Source: Bog-532 sp963830385 (GTDB taxonomy: Bacteria; Actinomycetota; Actinomycetes; Streptosporangiales; Streptosporangiaceae). Taken from it: a stretch of DNA of 64,000 nt. This document shows positions 1 to 7,885 of the stretch, in pieces. The position numbers were made by a program, and so were the translations under genes. The notes below the pieces were generated by a model. It worked only from the letters and a program-made list of their open reading frames with translations. It did no database searches and was not told the origin of the DNA. The stretch lies in NCBI GenBank assembly GCA_963830385.1, contig CAWHMD010000010.1, forward strand, positions 186,001 to 250,000, read 5' to 3'. Each line of letters starts with the position of its first letter. The first letter of the stretch is position 1.

Positions 1-236
1 ACCACGGCCCCGGAGTCCCCGACGACGAGCTCAAGCAGCGGATCTTCGAGCCGTTCCAGCGCTTCGACGACCGCAACGCCGGCGTCGGGCTGGGGCTGGC
101 GGTGGCCAAGGGCTTCGCCGAGGCGATGGGCGGCAGCATCGCCGCGGTCGACACCCCCGGCGGTGGCCTCACGATCAGGGTGGCGCTGCCGGTCGCGCAC
201 AGCGAGGACCGCTCGGTACTCGGAGCCGGCCAGTGA
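1..236 (+). CDS. kdpD: Sensor histidine kinase, C-terminal fragment (KdpD-like)
   Basis: Only the last 77 or so residues are in the window, entering in frame at base 3. They form the end of a GHKL ATPase domain: the F-box-like IFEPFQRF, then a G2 box GVGLGLAVAKGF and the closing strands before the stop at 234-236. The stop overlaps the GTG of the following KdpE-like regulator (GTGA), so the two are translationally coupled. KdpD senses potassium limitation or osmotic stress and phosphorylates KdpE; assignment to KdpD rather than another kinase rests mainly on the partner. The kdpFABC pump genes are not in view. Confidence 0.8.
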   Translation, partial: HGPGVPDDELKQRIFEPFQRFDDRNAGVGLGLAVAKGFAEAMGGSIAAVDTPGGGLTIRVALPVAHSEDRSVLGAGQ

Positions 237-910
237 CCCGGGTCCTCGTCATCGACGACGAACCATCAATCTTGCGGGCGTTGCGGATCAACCTCAGCGC
301 CCGCCGGTACGAGGTCAGCACGGCCGCGGACGGCACGTCGGGGCTGGCCGCGGTGGCCCGGGACCGGCCCGACGTGCTCATCCTCGACCTGGGCCTGCCC
401 GACATGGACGGCACCGAGGTGATCAGCGGCGTCCGCGGCTGGACGTCGATCCCCATCATCGTGCTGTCGGTCTGGGGCCAGGAGAGCATGAAGGTGGCGG
501 CCCTCGACGCCGGCGCCGACGACTACGTGACGAAGCCGTTCGGCATGGACGAGCTGCTGGCCCGGCTGCGGGCGGCAGTCCGGCGGACGGCACCCGCCCC
601 CGACGAGCCGGTGGTGGCCACCGACGACTTCACCGTGGACCTGGCGGCCAAACGGGTCACCCGCCCCGGCCAGGGCGACGTCCGCCTCACCCCGACCGAG
701 TGGCAGATCCTGGAGATCCTGGTGCGCAACCGGGGGCGTCTGGTCACCCAGCGCCAGCTGCTCCAGGAGGTCTGGGGCCCGGCCTACGAGACCGAGAGCA
801 ACTATCTGCGGGTGTACCTGGCTCAGCTCCGGCGCAAGCTGGAGCCGGAGCCGTCCCAGCCTCGTTACCTGCTGACCGAGCCGGGTATGGGCTACCGCTT
901 CCAGCTCTGA
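233..910 (+). CDS. kdpE: OmpR-family response regulator, KdpE-like
   Basis: A 225-aa two-domain response regulator. The receiver domain (about 1-120) has the acidic pair in VIDDEP, the phospho-acceptor Asp in LILDLGLPD and the conserved Lys in DYVTKPFG. The C-terminal half (about 130-225) is an OmpR/PhoB winged helix with LTPTEWQILEILVRNRG and the ending GMGYRFQL. Length and linker fit KdpE, which activates the high-affinity potassium ATPase operon. The GTG start overlaps the kinase stop. No terminator is obvious downstream. Confidence 0.85.
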   Translation: MTRVLVIDDEPSILRALRINLSARRYEVSTAADGTSGLAAVARDRPDVLILDLGLPDMDGTEVISGVRGWTSIPIIVLSVWGQESMKVAALDAGADDYVTKPFGMDELLARLRAAVRRTAPAPDEPVVATDDFTVDLAAKRVTRPGQGDVRLTPTEWQILEILVRNRGRLVTQRQLLQEVWGPAYETESNYLRVYLAQLRRKLEPEPSQPRYLLTEPGMGYRFQL

Positions 911-973
911 CGGGCCCCGCGAGCCTCCTGCGTCACTGGCTTCCCAGGAGTCCCAGGAGCCTCCCGGCCCCTA

Positions 974-1028
974 CGTGCTCGTTGGCGCCTTTGAGCCGGC
1001 CAGGGCGTGCTCGTTGGCGCCTTTGAGC
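974..1028 (+). repeat. 23-bp direct repeat pair
   Basis: Two identical 23-bp copies (974-996 and 1006-1028, beginning CGTGCTCGTTGG) separated by nine bases. They lie in the 206-bp non-coding gap between the kdpE-like gene and the convergent TetR gene. No function is evident; a local duplication is the simplest reading. Confidence 0.6.
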
Positions 1029-1116
1029 ACACAGACCGCGGCGCGCGTCAGGCGCACACCCCGGGCCGGGCTGGCTTCATCCCGGAGCCAGCAGTGCCCC
1101 GCTGGAGGCAAGGCCC

Positions 1117-1803
1117 CTACTGCGGCTCCAGCCCGGCGAGGTCGATGAGGCGGTCGACGCAGGAGCCGAAGACGTCAGCCTGGCTGCGGGGCGGGCCGGC
1201 CGAGGCGAGGGCCGCCGCGAGGTTGGGGTAGCGGCCGCTGGACGCCGCCCGGACGAACGCCTGGACCTGCGCGGCTTGCTGGTCGCCGGCTGCTTCGGCT
1301 GGTTCCACAGCGGCTTGGAGCGCGCCGTACATGGTCGCGAAGCCGCTGATCATGGCGATGATTTCCAGCTTGGCGCCGGTGTCGAGGCGGGAGGTGGCCA
1401 GCAGGCCGAGGAACTGGTCCAGGTAGCGCAGGCCATTGGGGCCGGGCGGCATCGGGCGTTGCATCAGCCCGGCCAGCCAGGGGTGCCGCCGGGCGATGTC
1501 CTGGGCCTGCCGGGCCAGGTCCGCGATGGCCGCACGCGGGTCCGGGGCGGGTGCGCCGGGATAGACGTACTCGCCGGCCAGCTGGTCGGTCATCAGCTGG
1601 CCCAGGTGGTCTTTGGCCGGGACGTAGTTGTACAACGTCATGACCGCGATGCCCAGCTCGCCGGCGATCCGGCGCATGGTCGCGGACTCCAGGCCCTCGG
1701 CGTCGGCGATCCGCACGGCGACGGCGGCGATCGCGGCACGGTCGTGCCGGGGCTTGGGGCCCCGGGTCCCGCGCTCGGGGAGGTCCCAGATCGACGAGGT
1801 CAT
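1117..1803 (-). CDS. TetR/AcrR family transcriptional regulator
   Basis: A 228-aa regulator. The N-terminal helix-turn-helix (about 20-70) reads ATMRRIAGELGIAVMTLYNYV, the usual TetR recognition region, and the remaining 150 residues are an all-helical ligand-binding domain of the TetR_C_1 type often found in regulators of efflux or small-molecule detoxification genes. It is divergent from an SRPBCC gene at 1918, and the 114-bp gap contains a near-perfect long inverted repeat (1823-1869), so autoregulation plus control of the SRPBCC gene is the natural inference. The ligand is unknown. Confidence 0.85.
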   Translation of the reverse strand: MTSSIWDLPERGTRGPKPRHDRAAIAAVAVRIADAEGLESATMRRIAGELGIAVMTLYNYVPAKDHLGQLMTDQLAGEYVYPGAPAPDPRAAIADLARQAQDIARRHPWLAGLMQRPMPPGPNGLRYLDQFLGLLATSRLDTGAKLEIIAMISGFATMYGALQAAVEPAEAAGDQQAAQVQAFVRAASSGRYPNLAAALASAGPPRSQADVFGSCVDRLIDLAGLEPQ

Positions 1804-1822
1804 CGCAGCCGACCCTACCTAT

Positions 1823-1869
1823 CTTCGTGCAATGTACGTAGTATGGGAAACAACGTACAGTGCACGAAG
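1823..1869. promoter_or_regulatory. Divergent operator, 17-bp inverted repeat
   Basis: Arms CTTCGTGCAATGTACGT (1823-1839) and ACGTACAGTGCACGAAG (1853-1869) are complementary at 16 of 17 positions around a 13-bp spacer. It lies between the TetR gene (start 1803) and the SRPBCC gene (start 1918). The inner TGTACGT/ACGTACA pair has the form of a TetR-family site. The repeat is seen directly; binding by the neighbouring regulator is inferred. Confidence 0.75.
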
Positions 1870-1917
1870 AAAAGGCTGTGGCACATCCGCCGCGCACGCG
1901 ACGATGAGGGACCTTGC

Positions 1918-2343
1918 ATGAGGACGATGTCCGCCACCATCCAGATCGACGCCCCGCCCGCAGCCGTGTGGGCGGTCCTGACCGACCTGGACCGCTATCC
2001 GGAGTGGAACCCGCTGTTCCGCGAGGCGACGGGCCAGGTCGCCGTCGGCCAGCGGATCACGCTGCGGAGCGTCCATCCGGCCAACGGCCGCCTGATGACC
2101 GTCAAGCCGAAAATCACCGTCGCGGACCCGGGCACGGAGCTGAGGTGGGTGTCCAGCTTGCCCGGCATCATGACCGGTGAGCACCGCTTCACGCTGACCG
2201 CCGACGGCGGCGGCACCCGGCTGGAGCAGAGCGAGACCGTCCGCGGCCTCCTGGTTGCCCTGTCCGGTAAGACCTTCGACCGGACCGAGGCCAGCTTCCA
2301 GACGCTGAACGAGGCCCTCAAGAAGCGCTCCGAGGGAAACTGA
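1918..2343 (+). CDS. SRPBCC family protein
   Basis: A 141-aa START/Bet v1-like protein. The N-terminal pattern IDAPPAAVWAVLTDLDRYPEWNP is the classical SRPBCC opening, followed by antiparallel strands and a long C-terminal helix ending LNEALKKR. Such proteins bind hydrophobic ligands or act as polyketide-cyclase-like or lipid-binding proteins; the ligand cannot be told from sequence. The ATG at 1918 fits the conserved N-terminus. The gene is divergent from the TetR regulator and probably controlled by it through the inverted repeat between them. Confidence 0.85.
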   Translation: MRTMSATIQIDAPPAAVWAVLTDLDRYPEWNPLFREATGQVAVGQRITLRSVHPANGRLMTVKPKITVADPGTELRWVSSLPGIMTGEHRFTLTADGGGTRLEQSETVRGLLVALSGKTFDRTEASFQTLNEALKKRSEGN

Positions 2344-2384
2344 CCCGGCCAGAAGTCCCTCCGCCGCAGCCATTGCGCCCCCGC

Positions 2385-2404
2385 TCATTACTGGCTAGTA
2401 ATGA
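2385..2404. promoter_or_regulatory. 20-bp palindrome upstream of the diiron protein
   Basis: TCATTACT and AGTAATGA are perfect 8-bp arms around GGCT. The site ends 40 bp before the GTG at 2445, in the core promoter region. Its TTACT...AGTAA core is TetR-like and differs from the 1823-1869 operator, so a regulator encoded elsewhere probably acts here. It could instead be a weak hairpin after the SRPBCC gene, but no T-run follows. Confidence 0.5.
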
Positions 2405-2444
2405 CTTAAGAGGGCCGGAATGGACCCCGCGCCGAGGAGGCTGC

Positions 2445-3548
2445 GTGAGCACCTACGATCACTACACCACGCCCGTCGCACCAGGCACCTGGGACGTCCC
2501 GGCGGCCGGTCACACCAGGTTCAGCTGGGAGTACGACGACGGCCGGGACCGGCTGCTCAGCCTCTACCAGCGCGGCAAGGACAAGCAGTGGGACGCGGCC
2601 AAGCGGATCGACTGGTCGCTGCCGGTGGACCCGGCCAACGTCATGGGCTTCCCCGACGACCTGAATCCCATCTACGGGTCGGCCCAGTGGGAGAAGCTGT
2701 CGGAGGCGGAGCGCGACGAGCTGTCCCATCACCTCTCGTCCTGGCTGTTCAGCCAGTTCCTGCACGGTGAGCAGGGCGCGCTGACGGTGGCCGCCCGGAT
2801 CATCGAGTCGGTGCCGGACATGGATTCCAAGTTCTACGCCGCCACCCAGGCGATGGACGAGGCCCGGCACGTGGAGCTGTTCTCCCGGTTCATGCGGGAG
2901 AAGATCGACCTGTACTACCCGATCAACGACGACCTGGCCAAGCTGCTCAACGACGCGCTGACCGACCCCCGCTGGGACTTCCCCTACCTCGGCATGCAGG
3001 TGCTGATCGAGGGGCTGGCGCTGGCCGCGTTCGGGGTGCACCGCGACGTCGCCACCAACCCGCTGGTCAAGCAGCTGCTGGCGTACGTCATGCAGGACGA
3101 GGCGCGGCACGTGGCGTTCGGCCGGCTGGCGCTGCGCGACTACTACGCCGAGCTGACCTCAGCCGAGCGGGCCGACCGTGAGGAGTTCGTGGTCGAGGGC
3201 TGCTACCTGATGCGCAACCGCTTCCGCTCCCAGGAGGTCTGGGAACGCATGGGCTTCGACGTCGGCGAGTGCCTCGAATTCACCGAGAACTCGCCGGTCC
3301 AGCAGATGTTCCGGACGCTGCTGTTCAGCCGCATCGTGCCCTGCGTCAAGGACATCGGCCTGTGGGGGCCGAAGGTGCAGCACGCCTACGCCGACCTCGG
3401 CGTCCTCGACGCGGCCAAGTCCGACCTCGAGGCCCTGATGCGCGACGACGAGGAGATCGCCGAGCGGATGGACCGCGAGCAGCGGGCCGAGTTCGCCGCC
3501 CGCGCCGAAGAGGTGGACGCAGCCATCGCCGAGGGCGCCGCCGACTAG
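2445..3548 (+). CDS. Ferritin-like diiron protein
   Basis: A 367-aa protein starting at GTG 2445, directly behind GAGGAGG (2434-2440). It carries the full set of diiron ligands of the ferritin/RNR-like four-helix bundle: Glu109 (HGEQG), Glu139-x2-His142 (DEARH), Glu189 (LIEGL) and Glu219-x2-His222 (DEARH). This suggests an oxygen-activating diiron centre, as in R2-like oxidases or AurF-type N-oxygenases. The C-terminal 60 residues are charged helix. A palindrome lies 40 bp upstream. Substrate unknown; it sits among other iron and oxygen proteins (hemerythrin, catalase, Rieske). Confidence 0.8.
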   Translation: MSTYDHYTTPVAPGTWDVPAAGHTRFSWEYDDGRDRLLSLYQRGKDKQWDAAKRIDWSLPVDPANVMGFPDDLNPIYGSAQWEKLSEAERDELSHHLSSWLFSQFLHGEQGALTVAARIIESVPDMDSKFYAATQAMDEARHVELFSRFMREKIDLYYPINDDLAKLLNDALTDPRWDFPYLGMQVLIEGLALAAFGVHRDVATNPLVKQLLAYVMQDEARHVAFGRLALRDYYAELTSAERADREEFVVEGCYLMRNRFRSQEVWERMGFDVGECLEFTENSPVQQMFRTLLFSRIVPCVKDIGLWGPKVQHAYADLGVLDAAKSDLEALMRDDEEIAERMDREQRAEFAARAEEVDAAIAEGAAD

Positions 3549-3572
3549 CGCCTGCCAGCGCCTACCACCCGC

Positions 3573-4241
3573 CTACCAGCGCTCGTGGCGGGCGAACCGG
3601 GGACGCCACACGGCCCGGTACAGGACCCGGGCGGGTGGCGGCAGCTGGCCAGTAGCGGCCGCGGCCTGCTCGGGCGGGGCACCGTCCAGCATCCAGGCGA
3701 ACATCTCCGGCGCCCGCCGCAGGTTCTGCACGCCGATCTTGCGGCCCACCGCGCGCCACTCGGCGGCGCTCAGCGCGGTGCCGATCAGCGGCAGCGCGTC
3801 CCGCTCCTCGTGAGCCAGGTGCCCGTGCAGGGCCATCGTCAGCACGTCGACGGTGTCGGCGAGCGTCCCGTCGTCGCCGCCCGGCTGGGTCATGGCGCGG
3901 TCGACCGCGGCCAGCAGCGGGTCGATCTGCTGGTGCTCGGCCTCCATCGCGTCGAGCACCGACCGGGCCGCGTCGCTGGTGGCCAGCCGCTCGCGCAGGG
4001 CGGGCCAGACCAGCTCGTCCTCGGCCGTGTGATGAATGTGCAGCTGCCGCTGGAACACCGCCCAGCCGCGCGCCACCGCCGCGGACCGGGCGGGCCCCCG
4101 CTGGACCGCCCGGTCCGCCGCCCGCGCCAGCCCGGTCAGATCCCGGCGCAGCGCCTCGTGCGCCGCCAGCATGATGGTCAGGTCGGCGTCCCCGCCCCCG
4201 TGCCGGGCCGCATCGGTCCCGGCCAGCTTGTTCGTGGTCAC
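3573..4241 (-). CDS. Hemerythrin-like HHE domain protein
   Basis: A 222-aa protein with a hemerythrin-like four-helix bundle over about residues 20-160. Candidate iron ligands are seen in AAHEALRRDL, HIHHTAEDELVWP, EAEHQQIDPLL and HGHLAHEERDALP. The remainder is a basic C-terminal tail. Members bind a non-haem diiron site and act in oxygen or NO sensing or iron handling. It follows the catalase on the same strand but is separated from it by a strong hairpin, so it is probably transcribed separately. Confidence 0.85.
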   Translation of the reverse strand: MTTNKLAGTDAARHGGGDADLTIMLAAHEALRRDLTGLARAADRAVQRGPARSAAVARGWAVFQRQLHIHHTAEDELVWPALRERLATSDAARSVLDAMEAEHQQIDPLLAAVDRAMTQPGGDDGTLADTVDVLTMALHGHLAHEERDALPLIGTALSAAEWRAVGRKIGVQNLRRAPEMFAWMLDGAPPEQAAAATGQLPPPARVLYRAVWRPRFARHERW

Positions 4242-4350
4242 AGCATCCCCTGGTGAGCCGTGGCCGGGCCCCGTGCCCGGCCCTCACCCGTTTGACGCCC
4301 CAGCCCGCGCGGATGTGACACGCGGCGGCGGCCTGCCAGGTGAACGCGCC

Positions 4351-4384
4351 GAGGGCCCGGCGCACCACGGTGCGCCGGGCCCTC
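4351..4384 (-). terminator. Strong hairpin terminator after catalase
   Basis: A perfect 15-bp stem (GAGGGCCCGGCGCAC at 4351-4365, complement at 4370-4384) with a CACG loop, 26 bp beyond the catalase stop. No long T-run follows, which is usual for high-GC actinomycete terminators. Confidence 0.75.
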
Positions 4385-4409
4385 GCTCGCGGGTCAGCCC
4401 AGATCCAGG

Positions 4410-5930
4410 TCAGGCCTTTTCCTGGGCATCGCTGCGGGCCGGGTTGCCCTGCTGCTCGGCCTTGGGGTCCTTCTCACTGGCCTTGGCCCGGACGCCCTGC
4501 TCGATCTTGTCGCCCAGGTTCTTGTCCACGTTGTGCCAGTACTCGAACGCGCGCACCAGCACCGGCTCGGTCACCCCGTTGAGCAGGTGACCGACCACGT
4601 TCTCGACCAGGCGGTCGCGGGCGGCGTCGTCCAGCACCTCACGGACCATGGTGCCCGCCTGGCCCCAGTCGTCGTCCTGCTCGCGCAGGGTGTAGGCCGT
4701 CCGCACCATCTCGCCGTCGGAGTACCAGCCGGCCACCGGGTTGTGCTCGGTGTCGGCGGCCGGGCCGCCCTTGGAGTTGGGCGCGTACACCGGGTCGGAG
4801 ACGTTCTGAATCCGCATGTGGCCGTCCTTGCTGTACGAGTGGACCGGGACATGCGGCGAGTTGACCGGGATCTGCTTGTAGTTGACTCCGAGCCGGGCCC
4901 GGTGCGCGTCGGCGTAGGAGAACCCGCGGGCCAGCAGCATCTTGTCCGGCGACAGGGCGATGCCGGGCACCAGGTTGTTGGGCTCGAACGCGGCCTGCTC
5001 GATCTCGGTGTGGTAGTCGGTCACGTTGCGGTCCAGCGTCATCGTGCCCACGTCGATCAGCGGGTAGTCGCTGTGTGGCCAGACCTTGGTCAGGTCGAAC
5101 GGGTTGAACCGGTAGGTCTTGGCGTCCTCGAACGGCATCACCTGGACCTTGAGCGTCCAGGTCGGGTAGTCCCCGCTCTCGATGTGCTCGTACAGGTCGC
5201 GCTGGTGGTAGTCGGTGTCGATCGCGGCCATCTGGTCGGCCTCGTCCTGGGTGAAGAACTCGATGCCCTGGTCGGTCTTGAAGTGGTACTTGACCCAGAA
5301 CCGCTCGCCGTTGGCGTTGACCCACATGTAGGTGTGGGACGTGTAGCCGTTCATGTGCCGCCAGGAGCGCGGGATGCCACGGTCGCCCATCAGCCAGGTC
5401 ACCTGGTGAGCCGACTCCGGCGACAGCGTCCAGAAGTCCCACTGCATGTCGTGGTCGCGCAGGTTGTTGTCGGCCCGGCGCTTCTGGGACCGGATGAAGT
5501 GCTGGAACTTCATCGGGTCGCGGACGAAGAAGACCGGGGTGTTGTTGCCGACCATGTCGTAGTTGCCGTCGGTCGTGTAGAACTTGAGCGAGAATCCGCG
5601 CGGGTCGCGCCAGGTGTCGGGGCTCCCCCGCTCTCCCGCCACGGTGGAGAACCGGGCGACCATATCGGTCCGCACCCCCGGCTGGAACAGCGCCGCCTTG
5701 GTGTAGGCGCTCACGTCCCCGGTGGTCTCGAAGTGGCCGAACGCGCCGCCGCCCTTGGCGTGCGGCTGCCGCTCCGGGATCCGCTCCCGGTTGAAGTTGG
5801 CCATCTGCTCGATCAGATAGTGATCCTGGAGCAGAATCGGGCCGTCGGGACCGACGCTGAGCGAGTGCTCGTCGCTCTCGACCGGCGCGCCGGCATCGGT
5901 GGTCGTCGGCTTCACCTGATCCTGTGTCAC
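4410..5930 (-). CDS. katA: Monofunctional haem catalase (KatA type)
   Basis: A 506-aa small-subunit clade catalase converting hydrogen peroxide to water and oxygen. The distal His is in ERQPHAKGGGAFGHF, the distal Asn in MVGNNTPVFFVRDP, and the proximal haem-ligand Tyr in RGFSYADAHRARLG. The C-terminus is short and lysine-rich, as in small-subunit catalases. The ATG at 5930 gives the standard N-terminus. The 160-bp upstream gap is relatively AT-rich and holds an imperfect inverted repeat (5981-6013), a possible regulatory site. Confidence 0.95.
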   Translation of the reverse strand: MTQDQVKPTTTDAGAPVESDEHSLSVGPDGPILLQDHYLIEQMANFNRERIPERQPHAKGGGAFGHFETTGDVSAYTKAALFQPGVRTDMVARFSTVAGERGSPDTWRDPRGFSLKFYTTDGNYDMVGNNTPVFFVRDPMKFQHFIRSQKRRADNNLRDHDMQWDFWTLSPESAHQVTWLMGDRGIPRSWRHMNGYTSHTYMWVNANGERFWVKYHFKTDQGIEFFTQDEADQMAAIDTDYHQRDLYEHIESGDYPTWTLKVQVMPFEDAKTYRFNPFDLTKVWPHSDYPLIDVGTMTLDRNVTDYHTEIEQAAFEPNNLVPGIALSPDKMLLARGFSYADAHRARLGVNYKQIPVNSPHVPVHSYSKDGHMRIQNVSDPVYAPNSKGGPAADTEHNPVAGWYSDGEMVRTAYTLREQDDDWGQAGTMVREVLDDAARDRLVENVVGHLLNGVTEPVLVRAFEYWHNVDKNLGDKIEQGVRAKASEKDPKAEQQGNPARSDAQEKA

Positions 5931-5980
5931 TACTGCTCTCCTCTTTTGCGTATTCCGAGGTCACGTGCAGCTACCCCGGA

Positions 5981-6013
5981 GGCGTTTTATTAACGGCAAG
6001 AACGGAAAACGCC
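5981..6013. repeat. Inverted repeat in the katA upstream region
   Basis: GGCGTTTT (5981-5988) pairs with AAAACGCC (6006-6013) across 17 bp, about 50 bp upstream of katA and 80 bp upstream of the divergent Rieske gene. It could be an operator or a small hairpin; there is nothing to connect it to a named regulator. Confidence 0.35.
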
Positions 6014-6090
6014 GCCACGTCTCCCCGCCGCACGCCGGCCGAGGCCCGATTGAGCGGTAAACGCGACCGTCATGCGGGTAGTGAAAGCGT

Positions 6091-7098
6091 GTGAGCCGAC
6101 CCCTCTCCCGCTTGTTCAGCCGGGGCCCCGCTGATCCGGAGTCCACGGAGGACAGCCCCCGCCGCCATTTCCCGATCCCCCGGCCGGTCGACGTCGCCGA
6201 GCGCATCGAACGGACCCCCGCCCTCGACGGCGCGGTCCGCTCGCTGTCCTCGAGCGTAGTCCGGGCGCTGCCCGCCGGTCCGCGGGCGGACGCGCTGCAC
6301 GGGGTGCCGTTCGGCCAGCCCGCCCATCCGGCGCTGGTCCGGCTGCCGCTGGGCTGCTGGACGTCGGCGGCGCTGCTCGACCTGTTCCCCGGGACCGACC
6401 GGGCTGCCCGCACGCTGATCGCGGCCGGGATCGCCAGCTCGGTGCCGGCCACCGCCACCGGCCTGGCCGACTGGTCGGCCCTGCACCGGCACCAGCAGCG
6501 GGTCGGGCTGGTGCACGCCGCCTCCGGGGCCTGCGCGGCCACCTTGTTCTCGGCCTCACTGCTGGCCCGGGTCACCGGGTTCACCAAGGCGGGCAAGCTG
6601 TTGTCGGCCGGCGGCCTGACCGCGGCCACGGTCGGTGGCTACCTGGGCGGCCACCTGGCCCTGCGGCTGGGCGCGGGCGCCAGCCACGCCGAGCCGATCG
6701 GCCACCTGGCCGGGCTCGGCTGGCACGACGTGTGCCGGGTCTACGAGCTGCCGGACGGGCGGCCGGTGCGCCGCCAGCTCGGCTACCTGAGCCTGTTCGT
6801 GCTGCGCCGCGGCCCCGACGTCAGCGTGCTGTCCGACCACTGCGCGCACCTGGGCGGCCCGCTCCATCAGGGCCGGGTGACCGGCACCGGGGACGACGGG
6901 GACTGCGTCACCTGCCCCTGGCACGGCAGCACGTTCCGGATCAGCGACGGCTCGGTGGTGCACGGGCCGGCGACGGGCCGGCAGCCGTCGTTCCTGAGCC
7001 GGGTCACCGAGAGCGGGACGGTCCAGGTCCAGCCGCAGACGTTAAGCGGCCGGGGCCTCAGAAGAAGATCAGCTTCACGGCCGCGATCACCCCGATGA
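6091..7098 (+). CDS. DUF2231 membrane domain fused to Rieske [2Fe-2S] domain
   Basis: A 335-aa protein beginning with GTG. After a charged N-terminus, residues about 60-205 form several hydrophobic helices of DUF2231 type (HGVPFGQPAHPALVRLPLG opening). Residues about 210-315 are a Rieske domain with the paired motifs CAHLGGPLHQG and CPWHGSTF that ligate a 2Fe-2S cluster. It is likely a membrane-anchored electron-transfer protein, topology not certain. It is divergent from catalase, and its last 41 bp overlap the convergent transporter gene. Confidence 0.85.
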   Translation: MSRPLSRLFSRGPADPESTEDSPRRHFPIPRPVDVAERIERTPALDGAVRSLSSSVVRALPAGPRADALHGVPFGQPAHPALVRLPLGCWTSAALLDLFPGTDRAARTLIAAGIASSVPATATGLADWSALHRHQQRVGLVHAASGACAATLFSASLLARVTGFTKAGKLLSAGGLTAATVGGYLGGHLALRLGAGASHAEPIGHLAGLGWHDVCRVYELPDGRPVRRQLGYLSLFVLRRGPDVSVLSDHCAHLGGPLHQGRVTGTGDDGDCVTCPWHGSTFRISDGSVVHGPATGRQPSFLSRVTESGTVQVQPQTLSGRGLRRRSASRPRSPR

Positions 7099-7885
7099 TG
7101 ACGATCAGGACCCGCAGCGCCATCGGCGGCAGTCGCCGGCCGTAGCGGGCCCCCAGGTAGCCCCCGATGGTCGAGCCGACCGCGATCAGGCCGGCCAGGA
7201 TCCAGTCGACGTGGGTGACCGAGATGAACACGATCGCCGCGACCCCGTTGACCACGAACGTGAGGACGTTCTTGAGGCCGTTGATGCGCTGCAGCGGCTC
7301 GTCCAGGAAGATGCCGAGCAGGCCGATCATCAGCACACCCTGGGCGGCGCCGAAGTACCCGCCGTAGATACCGGACCCGCACACCCCGGCCCACAGCAGC
7401 GGGCCGCCGTGCTCGCTGCCCTCCCGGCGGTGCTCGGCCAGCCAGCCGTTCAGCCGGGGCTGCAGGATCACCAGCACGCAGGCGATCAGGATCAGCACCG
7501 GAACGATGATCTTGAACGTGCCGGCCGGCAGCTTGAGCAGCAGGATCGCGCCGGCCACGGCCCCGATCGCGGAGGCGCTGCCCAGCCGCAGGAGCCGTTT
7601 CCACTGGCCGTCCAGTTCCTTGCGGTAGCCGTAGGCACCGCTGACGTTTCCGGGCACCAGCCCGACGTTGTTGGACACGTTGGCGGTGACGGCGGGGACA
7701 CCGAACGCCAGCAGGGTGGGAAACGTTATCAGCGACCCCGAGCCCACGATCGCGTTGATCCCGCCGGCCGCGATCCCGGCCGCGAAGACCGCAACCGCCT
7801 CCCCCGCCGTAACGCTCAGGGCTGCACCGCCCGGGCCGCCCAGCGCGCGTGCCTGTACTCGACCTGCAGCGGGACTCCGAAACAC
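7058..7885 (-). CDS. TSUP (TauE/SafE) family membrane transporter
   Basis: Up to 275 aa with about eight hydrophobic segments and the TSUP hallmarks AAGGINAIVGSGSLITFPTLL near the N-terminus and GSGIYGGYFGAAQGVLMI in the second half. The family exports sulfite or organosulfur and organic anions; the substrate here is unknown. The only ATG (7885) makes a 70-bp overlap with the ABC ATPase gene upstream. The conserved protein appears to begin near SVTAGEAVAVF, so translation may start at a non-standard codon near 7819 by coupling to the ABC stop. Confidence 0.8.
   Translation of the reverse strand: MFRSPAAGRVQARALGGPGGAALSVTAGEAVAVFAAGIAAGGINAIVGSGSLITFPTLLAFGVPAVTANVSNNVGLVPGNVSGAYGYRKELDGQWKRLLRLGSASAIGAVAGAILLLKLPAGTFKIIVPVLILIACVLVILQPRLNGWLAEHRREGSEHGGPLLWAGVCGSGIYGGYFGAAQGVLMIGLLGIFLDEPLQRINGLKNVLTFVVNGVAAIVFISVTHVDWILAGLIAVGSTIGGYLGARYGRRLPPMALRVLIVIIGVIAAVKLIFF

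Noticed and set aside
163..1026. A long open frame (287 codons) over the kdpE-like gene
   Set aside because: It is an Arg/Gly/Pro-rich off-frame reading of the response regulator, a normal consequence of high GC.
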